NCBI GenBank assembly: GCA_008636095.1
Contig: VSJD01000282.1
Location: 1-14,853, forward strand
Direction: 5' to 3'
DNA: 14,853 nucleotides
Source: Kiritimatiellota bacterium
GTDB lineage: Bacteria; Verrucomicrobiota; Kiritimatiellia; JAAZAB01
Below, piece after piece: positions 14,624 through 14,853 of this stretch. The stretch's first letter is position 1; each line of letters opens with the position of its first letter. Made by a program: the position numbers and the translations under genes. The notes under the pieces were generated by a model. It did no database searches, was not told the DNA's origin, and saw only the letters and a program-made list of their open reading frames with translations.

Positions 14624-14737
14624 GCTACGGTGGGCAGGCGCTCCTTCCTGTAGTAGTTTCTCCTACACCCGAATCAGGGTTCTACCGATTGCGGGTTTTT
14701 AGCTTTCCCCTTAGACTCAGCAACATCAAGAAAGAAA
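14624..14737 (+). repeat. Dispersed repeat, copy 2
   Basis: Second copy of the repeat at 13905-14021, same orientation, sharing the identical 22-bp core (14671-14692) and the flanking landmarks, with small indels. The preceding CGCCTTCGCCCCAGGGGCTACGG looks like a further part of the same repeat family. Confidence 0.8.
14668..14700 (+). terminator. Terminator-like hairpin of repeat copy 2
   Basis: Stem CCCGAATC / GATT-g-CGGG with inner GGT-tct-ACC, followed by five T (14696-14700). The pair C14670-G14693 corresponds to A13956-T13979 in copy 1, a compensatory change. It lies 100 bp before gvpA and would insulate it from upstream transcription. Confidence 0.6.
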
Positions 14738-14755
14738 ATTTCTGAAACCCGCAGA

Positions 14756-14791
14756 TCCCGGCGTAGAACGGGAACCAAAAATAAAGGGGGG
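14756..14791 (+). promoter_or_regulatory. gvpA leader: hairpin and strong ribosome binding site
   Basis: A 5-bp stem TCCCG-gcgtagaa-CGGGA (14756-14773) is followed by AAAGGGGGG (14783-14791), 8 bases before the gvpA ATG. A stable leader stem plus strong ribosome binding site would suit a very highly expressed structural protein. No convincing promoter was found between the repeat and this leader. Confidence 0.45.
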
Positions 14792-14799
14792 TGAACAAC

Positions 14800-14853
14800 A
14801 TGGCCGTAGAAAAAGCAATTGGTTCTTCGAGTTTGGTGGAGGTGATTGACCGT
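14800..14853 (+). CDS. gvpA: Gas vesicle major structural protein GvpA, 5' end only
   Basis: Only 18 codons are in the window, reading MAVEKAIGSSSLVEVIDR. This matches the highly conserved GvpA N-terminus (cyanobacterial GvpA begins MAVEKTNSSSSLAEVIDR). GvpA is a small hydrophobic protein that polymerises into the rib-like wall of gas vesicles, gas-filled buoyancy organelles in the cytoplasm. The start has a strong ribosome binding site. A GvpJ- or GvpM-type paralogue shares parts of this sequence, but the MAVEK...SSSL start favours GvpA. The rest of a gvp cluster should follow to the right. Confidence 0.88.
   Translation, partial: MAVEKAIGSSSLVEVIDR

Larger units (their letters stand above)
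14527..14745 (+). pseudogene. Short ORF ending in repeat sequence, doubtful
   Basis: 72 codons from ATG 14527, with a good ribosome binding site (AAGGAG, 14513-14518, spacing 8). The first 16 residues (MSSETSSETSNQPSKF) are unique; from about residue 33 onward the frame runs through the dispersed repeat (TPESGFYRL...NIKK). The best reading is the start of a former small gene whose rest was replaced by the repeat, or a chance frame. No function can be suggested. Confidence 0.3.

Noticed and set aside
14701..14799. Sigma-54 or sigma-70 promoter for gvpA
   Set aside because: No TGGCAC-N5-TTGC pattern. TTAGAC (14711) with a GAAAAT 17 bp later is too weak to list.
1..14853. CRISPR array, tRNA or rRNA genes, reverse transcriptase or diversity-generating retroelement
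   Set aside because: No regularly spaced repeats, no cloverleaf-like sequence with acceptor and T-loop signatures, and no RT motifs were seen by eye on either strand.

Overview
The window reads as a piece of a chromosome from an uncultured, probably aquatic Gram-negative bacterium. A member of the PVC group (Kiritimatiellota/Lentisphaerota-like) or Omnitrophota-like would fit the mix of a stand-alone ADH-synthase-type aldolase, a GYF_2-REC protein, PVC-style mobile-element proteins, dispersed 80-120 bp repeats and a gas vesicle locus. This placement is an inference from gene content; no rRNA or other taxonomic marker is present.

Left third (1-3050): part of a mobile element or degraded genomic island. 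It has the 3' part of a P-loop replicative ATPase (primase-helicase type), then about 740 bp without a convincing gene, then a 129-aa cysteine-rich zinc-ribbon-like protein with a very strong ribosome binding site. A perfect 20-bp inverted repeat (2195-2214 / 2933-2952) brackets that small gene.

Middle (3100-8005): a defence-type block on one strand. It starts with a complete single-chain Type IIL (MmeI-like) restriction-modification enzyme flanked by an imperfect 32-bp direct repeat (3116-3147 / 6214-6245), as if delivered as a cassette. It continues with an overlapping two-gene unit: a DUF6036/AbiEii-like nucleotidyltransferase and a 347-aa winged-helix protein. That pair is the best candidate here for a little-described toxin-antitoxin or abortive-infection system.

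8150-8947 (minus strand): a 2-amino-3,7-dideoxy-D-threo-hept-6-ulosonate synthase / class I aldolase with its catalytic residues intact, converging on the defence block.

Right half (9200-13733): a tight signalling operon: a cytosolic PAS NtrB-like histidine kinase, a GYF_2-like/REC response regulator, a REC-only regulator, a REC-PAS-HisKA_3-HATPase NarX-like kinase and, after a 150-bp gap holding a palindromic MITE-like repeat, a NarL/FixJ-type DNA-binding regulator. No HPt protein is seen.

Right end (13734-14853): a small SLT-type lytic transglycosylase lies between two copies of a dispersed repeat. Each copy carries a terminator-like hairpin, and the two hairpins differ by a compensatory base-pair change. 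The window ends 18 codons into a gas vesicle gvpA. The signalling operon therefore lies directly upstream of, and co-oriented with, a gas vesicle locus, and may control buoyancy genes (inference).
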